A DNA stretch of 9,739 nucleotides from Planctomycetia bacterium (GCA_010027105.1 RGVT01000073.1:1-9739); one strand, 5' to 3'. Numbered from the stretch's first letter, positions 1 to 7,583 are shown. The notes: generated by a model from the letters alone, not told the origin. Made by a program: numbers and translations.

Positions 1-990
1 CAGCCCGCCCACGATCACGCCCCGGCCGAGCGGCTCACCGCGGCTGCCCGGTTTCACGATTATCGCTATGCGTCGAACCCGCTTTCCGACGGCGGCCTGG
101 GCCCGATCCCGGGCGCCCGCTTCCCCGCCGAACTCCACGAGCGGGGCATCACGCGCACGCTGCCGCTCGACGTGAGCGCCGCCCTCGGCTGCCCGGGGCC
201 CGCGACGACGCCGGGGCTGTGCGCCAACTTCGTGCACGTCCGCCCCGGCGAAGCCCTCTGCACCGACGCCAACGCCACGAGCCAGCTGTTCTTCGTGATG
301 CGGGGCAGCGGCTCGTCGCGCGTCGGCGGCGGCGACCACGACGCCACCGACATCCCCTGGCGGGCGGGCGACCTGTTCACGCTGCCGGCCAGGAGCCCGG
401 CCGAGCACGTGGCGGCCGACGACGCGGCTTTCTACTGGGTGCACGACGAGCCGCTGCTCCGCTACCTTGGCGCCGAGGCGACCCGGCGGCACTTTTCCCC
501 CACGCTCTACTGCCACGCGGCCATCATGGAGGCGCTTCAAGCGGTGCTCCACGATCCGGCAAGCGCCCGGGCCAACCGGCTGAGCGTGCTCCTCGGGCAC
601 CGCTCGTTTCCGCAGACGATGACGATCACGCACGTGCTCTGGGCGATGTTCGGCGTCCTGCCGGTGAACGCGGTGCAGGCGCCGCACCGGCATCAGTCCG
701 TGGCGGTCGATCTCGTCGTCGATGCGAGGCCCGGCTGCTACACGATGGTGGGCGACACGCTCGCCGCCGACGGGTCGATCAAGGACGGCGAGCGATTCGA
801 CTGGAAGCCGCACTCGGTGTTCGTGACTCCGCCGGGCCTCTGGCACTCGCACCACAACGAGTCGGGCCACCCGGCCCACATCCTCCCGATCCAGGACGCC
901 GGGCTGCACACCCACCTGCGCACGCTCGATATCCGCTTTACCCGGCAGCTGACCGGTGGCGGCTGCGAGGTGGTGGAGAATGCGGGCTAG
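1..990 (+). CDS. Two-cupin protein, gentisate dioxygenase-like (5' partial)
   Basis: The frame is open from the first base to the TAG at 988-990 (329 residues) with no ATG before the GTG at 172. That GTG would cut into conserved-looking sequence, so the true start is probably left of the window. Two cupin barrels can be read. The first (about 220-400) has the strand pattern SQLFFVMRGSG and WRAGDLFTLPA, but its usual HxH ligands are missing. The second (about 640-940) has HRH at 685-693 and a clean second cupin motif, PPGLWHSHHN, matching PxGxxHxxxN, with histidines at 844, 850 and 853. The ending QDAGLHTHLRTLDIRF also resembles bicupins of the gentisate / hydroxynaphthoate dioxygenase type. 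In that family a single Fe(II) in one barrel opens an aromatic ring with O2. The substrate here cannot be told, and a non-enzymatic or other metal role is possible. The gene is convergent with the asparaginase and shares the CTAG at 987-990 with it. Confidence 0.82.
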   Translation, partial: QPAHDHAPAERLTAAARFHDYRYASNPLSDGGLGPIPGARFPAELHERGITRTLPLDVSAALGCPGPATTPGLCANFVHVRPGEALCTDANATSQLFFVMRGSGSSRVGGGDHDATDIPWRAGDLFTLPARSPAEHVAADDAAFYWVHDEPLLRYLGAEATRRHFSPTLYCHAAIMEALQAVLHDPASARANRLSVLLGHRSFPQTMTITHVLWAMFGVLPVNAVQAPHRHQSVAVDLVVDARPGCYTMVGDTLAADGSIKDGERFDWKPHSVFVTPPGLWHSHHNESGHPAHILPIQDAGLHTHLRTLDIRFTRQLTGGGCEVVENAG

Positions 991-2024
991 GGCAGGCTCA
1001 GGCCCTCATGCAGGTGCCGCCTCAGGGCCTCCGCCGGCCGGACGGCGCCGATCTCGACGCCGTTCCAATTTTTCAGGACGGGCGACGCACACTCGGCAAG
1101 TTCGGCCCGGGTGGCGTCGTCGAGGGCGGAGCCGCCGCAGGCCTCGAGGACGGTGGCCAGCGCCACCTGCGCCGCCCTGGCCGCCCCGTCGGCGATCTTG
1201 ACGGCGATCCCCAGGCCGACGGCGGGAATCGCCGCGCACACTGTACCCTCGGCACCCGATTTGACGAGGATTGCCCCGCGGGAGGCCTGGATGATGCGGG
1301 TGTCGAACCGGCCGGGCCCGGCCACCATCTCCGGGTGGGCCCGGATGGCGTCGCGCAGGCGGGCCGCGGCGGCCGCCAGTTCTGCCGGCAGGCCGTCCCC
1401 GGTGCCGAACCGGGCCCAGGCCGCTGCGAGGGCCGTCAGGGGCAGGGGAAACGTGGGGATCGAGCAGCCGTCGATGCCGGGCACGACCGTGGCCAGGGGC
1501 TCGCGGGTGGCGGCTGCCAGGGCGGCGGTCACCTCGCACATGGCCGCGTGCTCCGGCCGCACGTAGCCGCGCGGATCGAGCCCGCGCTCGCGGGCCAGGC
1601 AGAGGAAGCCCGCGTGCTTGCCGGAGCAGTTGTTGTGGATCGGCGTCGGCCGGTCCCCGCGGGCGGCGAGGGCCCGTGCCGCGTCGTCGTCGAGCGGCCA
1701 GTGCGAACCGCACGCGAGGTCCTGCTCGTCGCAGCCAGCCTTCTCGAGCATCGAGGCGGCGGTGGCGACGTGCGCGGGCCCGCCGCCGTGGGAGCCAGAG
1801 GCCAGGGCGATCTCGGCGGCCGTGAGGCCGAAATGGTCGGCTGCGCCGCTGGCCACGAGCGGGAGCGCCTGGAGCGGTTTCACGGCCGACCGCGGGAACA
1901 CCGGCGCATCCGCTTGCCCGGCTGCCAGCAGCGTACCGCCGGCCGCGTCGGCCACGGCAATCGAACCGGCATGGCCAGATTCCACGAGGCTGCCGCGAAG
2001 CACTTCGACAAGTACCTGGCTCAT
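987..2024 (-). CDS. Asparaginase II family (ReAV-type) L-asparaginase
   Basis: A complete 345-residue protein of the Asparaginase_II family typified by the R. etli inducible enzyme ReAV (about 367 residues), unrelated to E. coli AnsA/AnsB. It probably hydrolyses L-asparagine to aspartate and ammonia in the cytoplasm; no signal peptide is seen. The two Ser-Lys pairs known in ReAV are recognisable: Ser46 and Lys49 in PRSAVKP, Ser78 in SGSHGG, and Lys255 in ILVKSGAEG. The metal-site residues are Cys133 and Lys136 in NNCSGKHAGF and Cys187 in IDGCSIP. Offsets from ReAV numbering, as I remember it, are a constant 2 for the first group and 8 for Lys255. With that offset ReAV Cys249 falls on Asp241 (GRFDT), a substitution. 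The ATG at 2024 has no Shine-Dalgarno sequence. It follows the giant repeat gene by 22 bases on the same strand, so read-through or coupled translation is plausible. Its TAG overlaps the cupin stop. Confidence 0.92.
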   Translation of the reverse strand: MSQVLVEVLRGSLVESGHAGSIAVADAAGGTLLAAGQADAPVFPRSAVKPLQALPLVASGAADHFGLTAAEIALASGSHGGGPAHVATAASMLEKAGCDEQDLACGSHWPLDDDAARALAARGDRPTPIHNNCSGKHAGFLCLARERGLDPRGYVRPEHAAMCEVTAALAAATREPLATVVPGIDGCSIPTFPLPLTALAAAWARFGTGDGLPAELAAAAARLRDAIRAHPEMVAGPGRFDTRIIQASRGAILVKSGAEGTVCAAIPAVGLGIAVKIADGAARAAQVALATVLEACGGSALDDATRAELAECASPVLKNWNGVEIGAVRPAEALRRHLHEGLSLP

Positions 2025-2049
2025 GCGGCCCGGGCGGACGGGCCCATCA
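2021..2049 (-). promoter_or_regulatory. Possible translational-coupling minicistron between repeat protein and asparaginase
   Basis: On the minus strand the stop of the repeat protein overlaps an ATG (TGATG, with the ATG at 2047-2045). That ATG opens an 8-codon frame, MGPSARAA, whose TGA (2023-2021) overlaps the asparaginase ATG as ATGA. A ribosome ending the upstream gene could restart twice and arrive at the asparaginase, which has no visible Shine-Dalgarno of its own. The arrangement is directly visible. Its function is inference, and a frame this short can arise by chance. Confidence 0.3.
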
Positions 2050-4389
2050 CTTCGTGACCGCCAGGTTACGGCTCGTGTTGACGACGTACTGGCTGGTCAC
2101 GCCGGAGCCGAATGCCGTCTTGATCACCGATGAGCCCGTGCAGAACCCCGAAGCGAATATGCCAGTGGCGGCCCTCGAAATCGTATTGAATTCACCGGTC
2201 AGCGTGCCTCCGAACGTCACGCCGGTGGCCGCCACGAGTCTGACGGCGGTCGGATAGCCGCTGAACGTGTTGGCCTTCACGATCGTGCCGGCGCTCGCTC
2301 CCGTGATTGAGAGGCCGGTCGTCGAGGCTCCGCGCGCCCCGCCGGTGCCGCCGGTGAACGTATTGCCCTGGAGCGCCGAGGTCGCCGGATTGACGCCGAT
2401 CCTGAGATTCTGGGCACCCGTGAGCATCGCCCCGACGACGTTGTTCGTGAAGGTCGAGTTGAAGAAGCCGGAGCCCGCGACGTTACCGCTCGCGAGGAAC
2501 CCATACGCGCTGTCGGAGACCGTGACACCCGTCACGGAAATGTTTTGGGCACCCTGCAGGTTGATGCCGGCCCCGCCGAAATTCTGGAACGTCACTCCCG
2601 AGATGGTCGAACGGGTGGCGCTCGTGGAGGTGATCGTGAAGCCGGAGGCGGAGGCTCCGGCGCTGGTCCCCACGAGCGTGAGATTGTTATTGCCCTGCAC
2701 GTTCATCTGCACCGCCATCGTGGGCAGTGCGGAGTTGAGCGCGACGATCGTGGCCGATGTCACGAGGATCGTCGAATTGAGGGTGCCCCCGCCCGCGTTG
2801 ATCCGGTTGATCGTGTCGCGAATCGAGCCGATTCCCGAGTCGGCGACCGACGTCACGAGGTAGTTCAGGGTGTTCTGGCCGGTCGGCAGAATGATGACGG
2901 GGGCGTTGATCGAGCCGGTGAGCATGATCACGCTCTGGGCCTGGGCGAGATTCACGGTCTGCGTGGCACAGATGCCGGGCGCGTCGATGTACAGGGTGCC
3001 GTTGACGACCGTGAGGTTGCCGTTGGTGCCGGTGGCCGCGTTGATGCTCGTGACGTTGACGACGCTGTTGGCCGACGTGGTGATATTGATCGCGCCGTTG
3101 GCGGTCCGCGCCTGCGTGATCGCGATGCCATTGGCCTCGTTCACCGTCAGACTGCCCGTTCCGGTGACCAGGGCGTTGAGAGTATTGATGCTCGTGTTCA
3201 CGGCCGACGAGTTGAGCGCGGTGAGCGTGAGCACGTTGCCCGTCACCTGATTGGCCACGCTGGCCAGCGACACGTTCCCAGCGGGCGTCAGGAGCGTGAC
3301 ATTCCCCGTGCCCGCCAAAATCCTCCCCGTGCCGTTCAGGCTCCCTGTCGCGAGAGTGATCGTGATGTCACCGTTGTTCGTGACGACGTTCTGTCCGATC
3401 GCCGTCAGGTTGTTCGACTCGTTCACCGTCAGCGTTTGGTTCAGTCCCGTGATGTTCGCAATCAGCGTATTGACGTTGGTGTTGAGGAACGCCGGACCAT
3501 TGGCTCGCACGCTCAGCACGTTGCCGGCCACCTGACCGACCACCGAGTTCAGCGTGATGCTGCCCCCGCTGACGTTCAGCGCGACGTTCGCCGTGCCAGC
3601 GAGGATGCTTCCGGCCCCCGTCAGGCTGCCCGTCGCGAGATTGATGGAGATGTCGCCGTTGTTCGTGGTGACGTTCTGCCCGATCGCCGTCAGGCTGTTC
3701 ACCTCGTTCACCGTCAGCATCTGACCGGAGCCCGTGATCTTCGCGATCAGCGTGCCCACGTTGGTGTTGAGGAACGTGGAGCCGTTGGCCCGGACGGTGA
3801 GGACGTTGCCGCTCACCTGGCCGACGGCCTGGTTGAGCGTGATCGAGCCCCCGCTCGTGTTGAGCGAGACGTTTCCGGTGCCGGCCAGGATGCTGCCGTT
3901 GCCGGTGAGGCTGCCGGTGGCGAGGTTGATCGAGATGTCGCCGTTGTTGGTCTGGACGTTCTGGCCGATGGCCGTGAGGCTGTTCGCCTCGTTGACCGTC
4001 AGCGTCTGGCCCGCGCCCGTGATGTTCGCGATCAGCGTGTTCACGTTCGAACCGAGTGACGTGCTGTTTTGAGCCGTCACGTTCAGCACGTTGCCCACGA
4101 TGCCGGTGAGCGCGATGTTGCCCTTCGAATTGGCCAGCGTCACGTTCCCGACACTCGTGGCATTGACGGTGCCGCCGGTGATGTTGCCCACGAGCGTCTG
4201 ACCGCCCGTGATCTTGATTTCCCCACCGGTCGTCATCGCCTTCGCGATCGCAAGGCCGTTCGCCTCGGTCACCGTCAGCGTCGCCGTGGAGTTCGTCACG
4301 CTTGCATTGAGCGTGCTGACGCTCGTGTTCACGGCCACGGAGTTCTGCGCCGTGATCGTGAGCACGTTGCCCACCACCTGGTTGTTCAC
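2047..4389 (-). CDS. C-terminal part of a giant repeat surface protein, beta-helix end (frame broken upstream)
   Basis: 780 codons from GTG 4389 to TGA 2047. The GTG is only the first available start after a frame break; the preceding repeat continues in the other frame (4386-7574), and no good ribosome site precedes the GTG. Residues 1-450 hold about five repeats starting at GNVL (residues 7, 99, 194, 289, 384), rich in Asn, Thr, Ser, Gly and Val, with the core NTLIANITG, LTVNEANSLTAIGQNV and TNNGDISINLATGSLTG. This is the look of a stacked beta-solenoid as in filamentous haemagglutinin-like adhesins. Residues 510-535 (SVADSGIGSIRDTINRINA) resemble the GSLR-x-AI-x-x-AN segment that precedes right-handed beta-helices in large surface proteins. 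Residues 590-760 are such a helix, with short turns like ISGVTFQNFGGAGINLQG. It ends NTSRNLAVTK, with no autotransporter barrel, sorting signal or membrane anchor. Probably the distal half of an extracellular adhesin or matrix protein; whether it is still made is uncertain. Confidence 0.8.
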   Translation of the reverse strand: MNNQVVGNVLTITAQNSVAVNTSVSTLNASVTNSTATLTVTEANGLAIAKAMTTGGEIKITGGQTLVGNITGGTVNATSVGNVTLANSKGNIALTGIVGNVLNVTAQNSTSLGSNVNTLIANITGAGQTLTVNEANSLTAIGQNVQTNNGDISINLATGSLTGNGSILAGTGNVSLNTSGGSITLNQAVGQVSGNVLTVRANGSTFLNTNVGTLIAKITGSGQMLTVNEVNSLTAIGQNVTTNNGDISINLATGSLTGAGSILAGTANVALNVSGGSITLNSVVGQVAGNVLSVRANGPAFLNTNVNTLIANITGLNQTLTVNESNNLTAIGQNVVTNNGDITITLATGSLNGTGRILAGTGNVTLLTPAGNVSLASVANQVTGNVLTLTALNSSAVNTSINTLNALVTGTGSLTVNEANGIAITQARTANGAINITTSANSVVNVTSINAATGTNGNLTVVNGTLYIDAPGICATQTVNLAQAQSVIMLTGSINAPVIILPTGQNTLNYLVTSVADSGIGSIRDTINRINAGGGTLNSTILVTSATIVALNSALPTMAVQMNVQGNNNLTLVGTSAGASASGFTITSTSATRSTISGVTFQNFGGAGINLQGAQNISVTGVTVSDSAYGFLASGNVAGSGFFNSTFTNNVVGAMLTGAQNLRIGVNPATSALQGNTFTGGTGGARGASTTGLSITGASAGTIVKANTFSGYPTAVRLVAATGVTFGGTLTGEFNTISRAATGIFASGFCTGSSVIKTAFGSGVTSQYVVNTSRNLAVTK

Positions 4390-4913
4390 GTTGCTGAGCG
4401 TCCCGTGCCGGCCAGGATGCTGCCGGGGCCTGTCAGGTTGCCCGTGGCCAGGTTGATCGAGATGTCGCCGTTGTTGGTCTGGACGTTCTGCCCGATCGCC
4501 GTGAGGCTGTTCGCCTCGTTGATCGTCAGCGTCTGGCCCGTGCCCGTGATGTTCGCGATCAGCGTGCTGACGTTCGTGTTGAGGGCCGTCGAGCCACTGG
4601 CCGCCACGGTGAGGACGTTGCCCGTCACCTGATTCGCCGCGGTGAGCGTCACCGAGCCGTTGGAATTCGTGAGCGAGACGTTTCCACCGGCGGCATTGAT
4701 CAAGCCCGATCCACTGAGCGTTCCCACCGCGGCGGTGCCCGCCGTGATGTTCACGAAGCCGCCGGCCGTTGTGACGTTGCCCGCTGCGATCTGCAGGCCG
4801 CTCCGCTCCGCGATCGTGAGGTTGCCGGTCGCCCCCGTGATCTTCGCCGTGAGGGAGGTGACGTTCGTGGTGAGGTTCGCGCCCGTGTTGGCGACCACGT
4901 TGAGCACGTTGCC
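3233..4913 (-). repeat. Tandem coding repeat, period about 285 bases, two unit types
   Basis: Using the conserved plus-strand 8-mer acgttgcc (the GNVL codons) as an anchor, copies start at 4906, 4615, 4364, 4088, 3803, 3518 and 3233, giving spacings of 291, 251, 276, 285, 285 and 285. A 41-base run is identical between units at 3923-3963 and 4450-4490, so copies are recent or kept alike by recombination. After the first, divergent unit (4906-4615) the copies fall into two types. Type 1 carries TLIANITG, SLTAIGQNV and NLATGSLTG (units beginning at 4615, 4088, 3803, 3518). Type 2 carries NTLNA, EANG, AI and a shorter middle (units beginning at 4364 and 3233). The order 1-2-1-1-1-2 suggests block duplication. 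This is protein-coding repetition, not CRISPR. Confidence 0.9.
4386..4405 (-). other. Frame break inside the repeat array (net loss of 34 bases)
   Basis: Reading the minus strand, the upstream frame runs SILAGTG and then leaves the repeat consensus as RSAT-stop (TGA 4388-4386). The next frame picks up the consensus as TLSNVNNQVVGNVL. Sister units read SILAGTGNV followed by about ten residues and then a TL/SL-x-x-V-x-x-QV segment, so roughly eleven codons plus one base are absent after GGCACGGG (around 4401). The unit length of 251 against 285 gives the same 34-base loss. The stop overlaps GTG as GTGA, a layout that could let some ribosomes restart. No slippery heptamer is visible. Either a real mutation or collapse of reads in a repeat would explain it. 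Confidence 0.75.
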
Positions 4914-7574
4914 GGTGATCAGGCCCGGGCCGGCCACGGAGCCATTCACCGAAGACACGCTGACGTTCTGCGCCGTGCCCACGTTCACGGCGCCGGTCAC
5001 CGTGAGACCGCCGTTGGCGGAGATGTCCACGAACCCGTTGTTGACCGTCACGGCCAGCAGATTCAGCGTGCCGGGGTTGACCAGCGTGAGGTTTTCCCCG
5101 CTCTTCGTGAGCTTGACGGCGAGATTCGTGTACGTCGCGGTGTTGAGGATGGCCGATGCGTTCGACGCCGTGTAGTTCAGCGTTCCAGTGGTGATGTTGG
5201 CCGCGGAACCGCTGGAGATGACGCCGCCGGTGGCATTGCTGGCCGTCAGGACCACCGTGCCGCCGGGCAACGTGTTGATCGTGCCGTTGATGTCGATGTT
5301 GCGGGTGTCGGTCTGAAGCGTGACGGTGCCCCCGGGGGCGGTCACGGTCGCCGTGTTCTGCACGCTCACGTTTGCCGCGGTGCTCCGCGCCGTGACCGAG
5401 CCGCTGCCCGATGAGACCGTGCCTGCGAGCACGAGGTTGCCGCTCGTCGACTGCAGCGCCACAGTCCCGCTGCCGGTCACCGCATTGAGCACCGACAGCG
5501 GCGTCGTCAGCGTGCTCTGCGCGACGACGTTACCCGTCGTCGTGACGGCCGACAGGTTGCTAGCGCGGAAATTGTTTCCGAGGTTGATGCCGGTGCCGGC
5601 CTGGACGTCCACGAGGCCGTTCGTGCCCGTGGCGTCGAGGAGTGCCGTCGCCTGCACGGCCCCGCCCGCAGTGATGGCAATCGTGCGATTCAAAGCCTGA
5701 ATCGACGCCCCGCTGGAGGTGATCGTGACGGTTCCGGCAGCCCCGAGCGAAATATTTGCCGCGCCTGCGGCAGCCGCGATGACCGGTCCACTGATCGTCA
5801 GATCGCCAGTTGTCGTGAGGATGGCGAGCGAGTCGCCGTACGTCGTGGTGGCGCCGGTTCCGACGGTCAGTGCCTTGGCGTTTGCGACGGTCACGTTGCT
5901 GGCCACATTCTGGCCCGTGAACACGGCGACGTTCGTGGAGATCGTGTAGGCCGCAGCGGCGGCCCTGCCCTCCGTAATCGTCAGGCTCCTACCGCTGATC
6001 ACGGCAGGCACGATGGAGTCGAGCGCGGCCTGTGGCGAACTGAGAATCACCGCCCCGCTGGTGAGGTTGGCGGCGACGTTTGCAGACAGGATGACCTGGT
6101 TGTTGTCGGACTGGAGCTGAATGCCGCCCGCACCTGTGGCATTGAGATCGGCGCTGGCCGACAGATCCGCCCCGGCCTGCGCCAGGATGCCGGACGCCGT
6201 CACTGGCGACGAAAACGTGATCGAGTCTGCGGATCCGATGGCTTGCACCGTGACCGTGCCATTCACGGATACCGGCGACCCGATCGTAATGCTGCCGTTG
6301 GACGTGCGAACAATGGCGCCGCCGGTACGCGTCGTGACGGTGCCGCCGGAGACCGTGATGTTGCCGCTCGAGGCGGTCTTTGTCGTTGTAACCAGCGAAA
6401 GACTCGCGGTGTCGATCGCGGCGCTGACACTGATCGGGCCGTTGGCATTCACCGAGATGCTGGCGGCCGGGGCGGCAGTCGTGTTGATGAAGCCGCCGAG
6501 CACGACGTTCGTCGGCAGCGCCGATGCATTTGCACCGATGGCCACCGCGTTGCCGACACCGGCCAGAGAGATGTTTGCGGGGCTGATCGAAAGGGCCCCA
6601 GCACCAAACTGGAGCATGCCGACGTTGATCGGCACCGCGACAGAGGTCGCGGACGGCTTGACGTTGAAAGAACCGGCGACATTCGTCCCGTTGAGCACGC
6701 CTTGAAACTGGGCTCCTGAGCCGCCACCACCAGTGAACGTGATGTTGGGAGCCGTCGCGTAGCCCTTGCCGGGCGAGGTAATGTTGACGGCACTCACCTG
6801 CCCTGATGCAGCGAAGGTGATGCTGGCGTAACCAGTGATGCCGGTCGGCATGCTTGTGTAGCCGGATCCGGGAGTATTGAGCGTTATTCCGGTTACGTTT
6901 CCATTCGTGACGGTGATGTCGACCGTCGCATTCGTCGTGGCCCCTCCGCCGGTGAGAGAAGCTGTACCGTTTGTACGGCCGCCAGCGGTATCAGTGCCTG
7001 TTTGATTTACCGTCAACAGGGACAACGTTGCAGTTCCAGTCGCCGCGTTGGCGGGCGAAGCAAACGTTCCACCGTTGAAAATTACGGTGGGTGCCGTGGT
7101 GTACCCACTGCCGTTAGTGATGCTCGTCGCACCCGCGGTACCGTTTACAAGTCCGTTCGTCCGATAGACCTCAATCAAATTCACGCCGGTCCACTGCGTG
7201 GTTGCGGTCTGCCCTTGTACGGCCGCCTTGCTCGCGAAACTGAATGACGGACTGTTGGCGACCTCGATCCACCCGCCGCTTCCGACTTGAATCCAGGCAT
7301 CCCTGTCCGGGCCCGTGTCGTCGATCCAGATGCCGAGTGTGCCGGCCACGGGACTCGTGCCGAATCCGCCCGTCGTGTAGGCCGTGCCCGCCCCGATATC
7401 CATCACCTTGCGTCGCTCGAGATACTCCGGCGATGCGAGCGTCAAGTGCGACGACCCGATCGGCTCGCCACGGGAGTGCCGCTCCCGGGGGGAGAATACG
7501 GATCGCGGTCGGCCCGCGGCGGAAAAACGGCAGCGCAGCAATTGACCGAGCAGGGTGTCGAGCGGGCGGCCCAT
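4386..7574 (-). CDS. N-terminal part of a giant repeat surface protein (LEPR-like leader)
   Basis: 1,062 codons from ATG 7574 to TGA 4386, the first part of what was probably one protein of about 1,840 residues. The start is supported by GAGGAG nine bases upstream. Residues 1-50 are rich in arginine without a long hydrophobic stretch, then YLERRKVM (51-58) matches the LEPR-type motif of planctomycete exported proteins, with Arg for Pro and Met as the last residue. Residues 60-140 include WIDDTGPDRDAW and are of unknown type. Residues 150-295 carry three G-x-GYT-x-x-P repeats. From about 310 onward it is a continuous Ser/Thr/Asn/Gly/Val/Ala-rich beta-solenoid of short elements such as GNITVSGGTV and LTISGPV, passing into the regular 95-residue repeats near residue 890. 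No enzyme motif is seen. Likely an extracellular adhesin, S-layer-like or matrix protein; the ligand is unknown. The last four residues (RSAT) are out-of-frame sequence. Confidence 0.83.
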   Translation of the reverse strand: MGRPLDTLLGQLLRCRFSAAGRPRSVFSPRERHSRGEPIGSSHLTLASPEYLERRKVMDIGAGTAYTTGGFGTSPVAGTLGIWIDDTGPDRDAWIQVGSGGWIEVANSPSFSFASKAAVQGQTATTQWTGVNLIEVYRTNGLVNGTAGATSITNGSGYTTAPTVIFNGGTFASPANAATGTATLSLLTVNQTGTDTAGGRTNGTASLTGGGATTNATVDITVTNGNVTGITLNTPGSGYTSMPTGITGYASITFAASGQVSAVNITSPGKGYATAPNITFTGGGGSGAQFQGVLNGTNVAGSFNVKPSATSVAVPINVGMLQFGAGALSISPANISLAGVGNAVAIGANASALPTNVVLGGFINTTAAPAASISVNANGPISVSAAIDTASLSLVTTTKTASSGNITVSGGTVTTRTGGAIVRTSNGSITIGSPVSVNGTVTVQAIGSADSITFSSPVTASGILAQAGADLSASADLNATGAGGIQLQSDNNQVILSANVAANLTSGAVILSSPQAALDSIVPAVISGRSLTITEGRAAAAAYTISTNVAVFTGQNVASNVTVANAKALTVGTGATTTYGDSLAILTTTGDLTISGPVIAAAAGAANISLGAAGTVTITSSGASIQALNRTIAITAGGAVQATALLDATGTNGLVDVQAGTGINLGNNFRASNLSAVTTTGNVVAQSTLTTPLSVLNAVTGSGTVALQSTSGNLVLAGTVSSGSGSVTARSTAANVSVQNTATVTAPGGTVTLQTDTRNIDINGTINTLPGGTVVLTASNATGGVISSGSAANITTGTLNYTASNASAILNTATYTNLAVKLTKSGENLTLVNPGTLNLLAVTVNNGFVDISANGGLTVTGAVNVGTAQNVSVSSVNGSVAGPGLITGNVLNVVANTGANLTTNVTSLTAKITGATGNLTIAERSGLQIAAGNVTTAGGFVNITAGTAAVGTLSGSGLINAAGGNVSLTNSNGSVTLTAANQVTGNVLTVAASGSTALNTNVSTLIANITGTGQTLTINEANSLTAIGQNVQTNNGDISINLATGNLTGPGSILAGTGRSAT
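6745..7115 (-). repeat. GSGYT-x-x-P repeat module in the giant protein
   Basis: Three copies of a G-(S/K)-GY-(T/A)-x-x-P motif lie at residues 155-162, 236-243 and 269-276 of the N-terminal frame, each followed by strands such as TVIFNGG, SITFAASGQV and NITFTGGGGSGA. This motif recurs in tandem in many phage and bacterial surface proteins and probably forms short beta-hairpin turns. The DNA here is less GC-rich than its surroundings: hand counts give 33/60 at 6961-7020 and 35/60 at 7021-7080, against 45/60 at 1-60. Confidence 0.65.
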
Positions 7575-7583
7575 CGTCAGATG

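Noticed and set aside
1000..1030. Inverted repeat AGGCCC / GGGCCT near the convergent stops as a terminator
   Set aside because: The stem is six bases with a 19-base loop, there is no T-run on either side, and it lies inside the asparaginase coding sequence.
219..2057. Plus-strand open frame of 612 codons across both the cupin and asparaginase genes
   Set aside because: It is very rich in Arg, Gly and Ala and overlaps two recognisable genes in other frames; this is a typical shadow in GC-rich DNA.
2545..4059. Long plus-strand frames opposite the repeat region (also 2267-2863, 3734-4072, 4642-5175, 6121-6705)
   Set aside because: They mirror the minus-strand repeats, have no family motifs, and their repetition follows from the repeats on the other strand.
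4386..4389. Programmed ribosomal frameshift joining the two halves
   Set aside because: No slippery heptamer is visible, and the unit-length analysis shows missing bases rather than a recoding site. Translational restart remains possible but unproven.
3233..4913. Direct repeats as a CRISPR array
   Set aside because: The period is about 285 bases, the units vary and are coding in one frame, and there are no short conserved repeats with unique spacers.
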